A stretch of DNA of 64,000 nt from Marchantia polymorpha subsp. ruderalis (Eukaryota > Streptophyta > Marchantiopsida > Marchantiales > Marchantiaceae): positions 3,928,501 through 3,992,500 of the forward strand of contig AP031356.1 of the NCBI GenBank assembly GCA_037833965.1, in the 5' to 3' direction. Made by a program: the position numbers and the translations under genes. Under the pieces are notes generated by a model. The model had not been told where the DNA came from. It was given only the letters and a program-made list of their open reading frames with translations, and made no database searches. Positions 63,680-64,000 of the stretch are shown piece after piece; the first letter of the stretch is position 1; every line of letters begins with the position of its first letter.

Positions 63680-64000
63680 TAATACATTTGCATCCGCAAT
63701 TCCCAGTATGTATGATGAAATTGAATATCTACATAAATATGATGTATTCTCGATGTAACACACTCACACTTGATTCTTGTTTCCTCCTTGGGCCTGCAGT
63801 TGAGTATACTGAAGAATTTTGATTTACTCTTGCACATCTTCACATTATGTAATCGTCGTTGCTCCCTAACACACAAACCATGGTAAGCCTTAGGGTCGTT
63901 TATGTGTTCACCCTAGAGCCTGACGTGATTAATATACACTAATTCTCCATAGTTGTCTAAAGTATTAACAGAAAGTAACATGCTGGAAAGGAACTGATTT
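63680..64000. other. Right edge of window
   Basis: Diverged AT-rich sequence after B8. No gene is supported. Confidence 0.5.

Overview
The window looks like nuclear DNA from a land plant, possibly a bryophyte or other seed-free plant; the species cannot be fixed from the sequence. The evidence is spliceosomal two-exon genes with GT..AG introns, plant ABRE-type promoter motifs, LEA/KIN-like desiccation proteins, a broken pirin copy, and Athila/Tat-like Ty3 retrotransposons with 5-bp target duplications. AT-rich intergenic DNA contrasts sharply with GC-rich retrotransposon DNA.

Layout. 1-4.1 kb is AT-rich DNA without a supportable gene. 4.1-20.6 kb is a tandem array of six small genes for hydrophilic, Ala/Lys/Gln-rich LEA-like proteins. 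A1-A4 encode one identical 93-aa protein, B5 a 109-aa form and C6 a 98-aa form. The array grew by a ~5 kb higher-order duplication: block U, gene A, a truncated B-gene promoter, gene A. The two copies differ by a 446-bp inverted-repeat transposon that sits in one and not the other. A frameshifted pirin fragment lies at 18.56-19.04 kb. At 60.2-63.4 kb, beyond the transposons, the array resumes with A7 and B8.

20.9-50.9 kb is a nest of two related Ty3-type elements. Element 1 (20876-50859, TSD ctaag) has ~5.36-kb LTRs. Element 2 (34677-48131, TSD acgtg) is inserted inside the 3' LTR of element 1, has 3829-bp LTRs that differ at about 11 positions, and keeps full-length gag and pol frames. 52184-59483 (TSD caaca) is a third, chimeric LTR-only derivative.

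Two features of this retrotransposon family stand out. First, each LTR carries a long open frame upstream of its TATA box, so in U3: about 1035 codons in the longest form and 523 in element 2. It encodes a globular N-terminal region and a C-terminal coiled coil, and lies 3' of pol in the genomic RNA. Second, gag-protease and pol share one frame and are separated only by TAG followed by CAATTA, the tobamovirus-type leaky-stop context, in both copies. The U3 regions are also full of short GC palindromes built on CGCCT...AGGCG arms.

The LEA genes probably act together in dehydration or ABA responses: every one has an ACGTG-core motif upstream, and the A and B genes also have a TATA box. The retrotransposons landed inside the array, element 1 just beyond the likely polyadenylation signals of C6.
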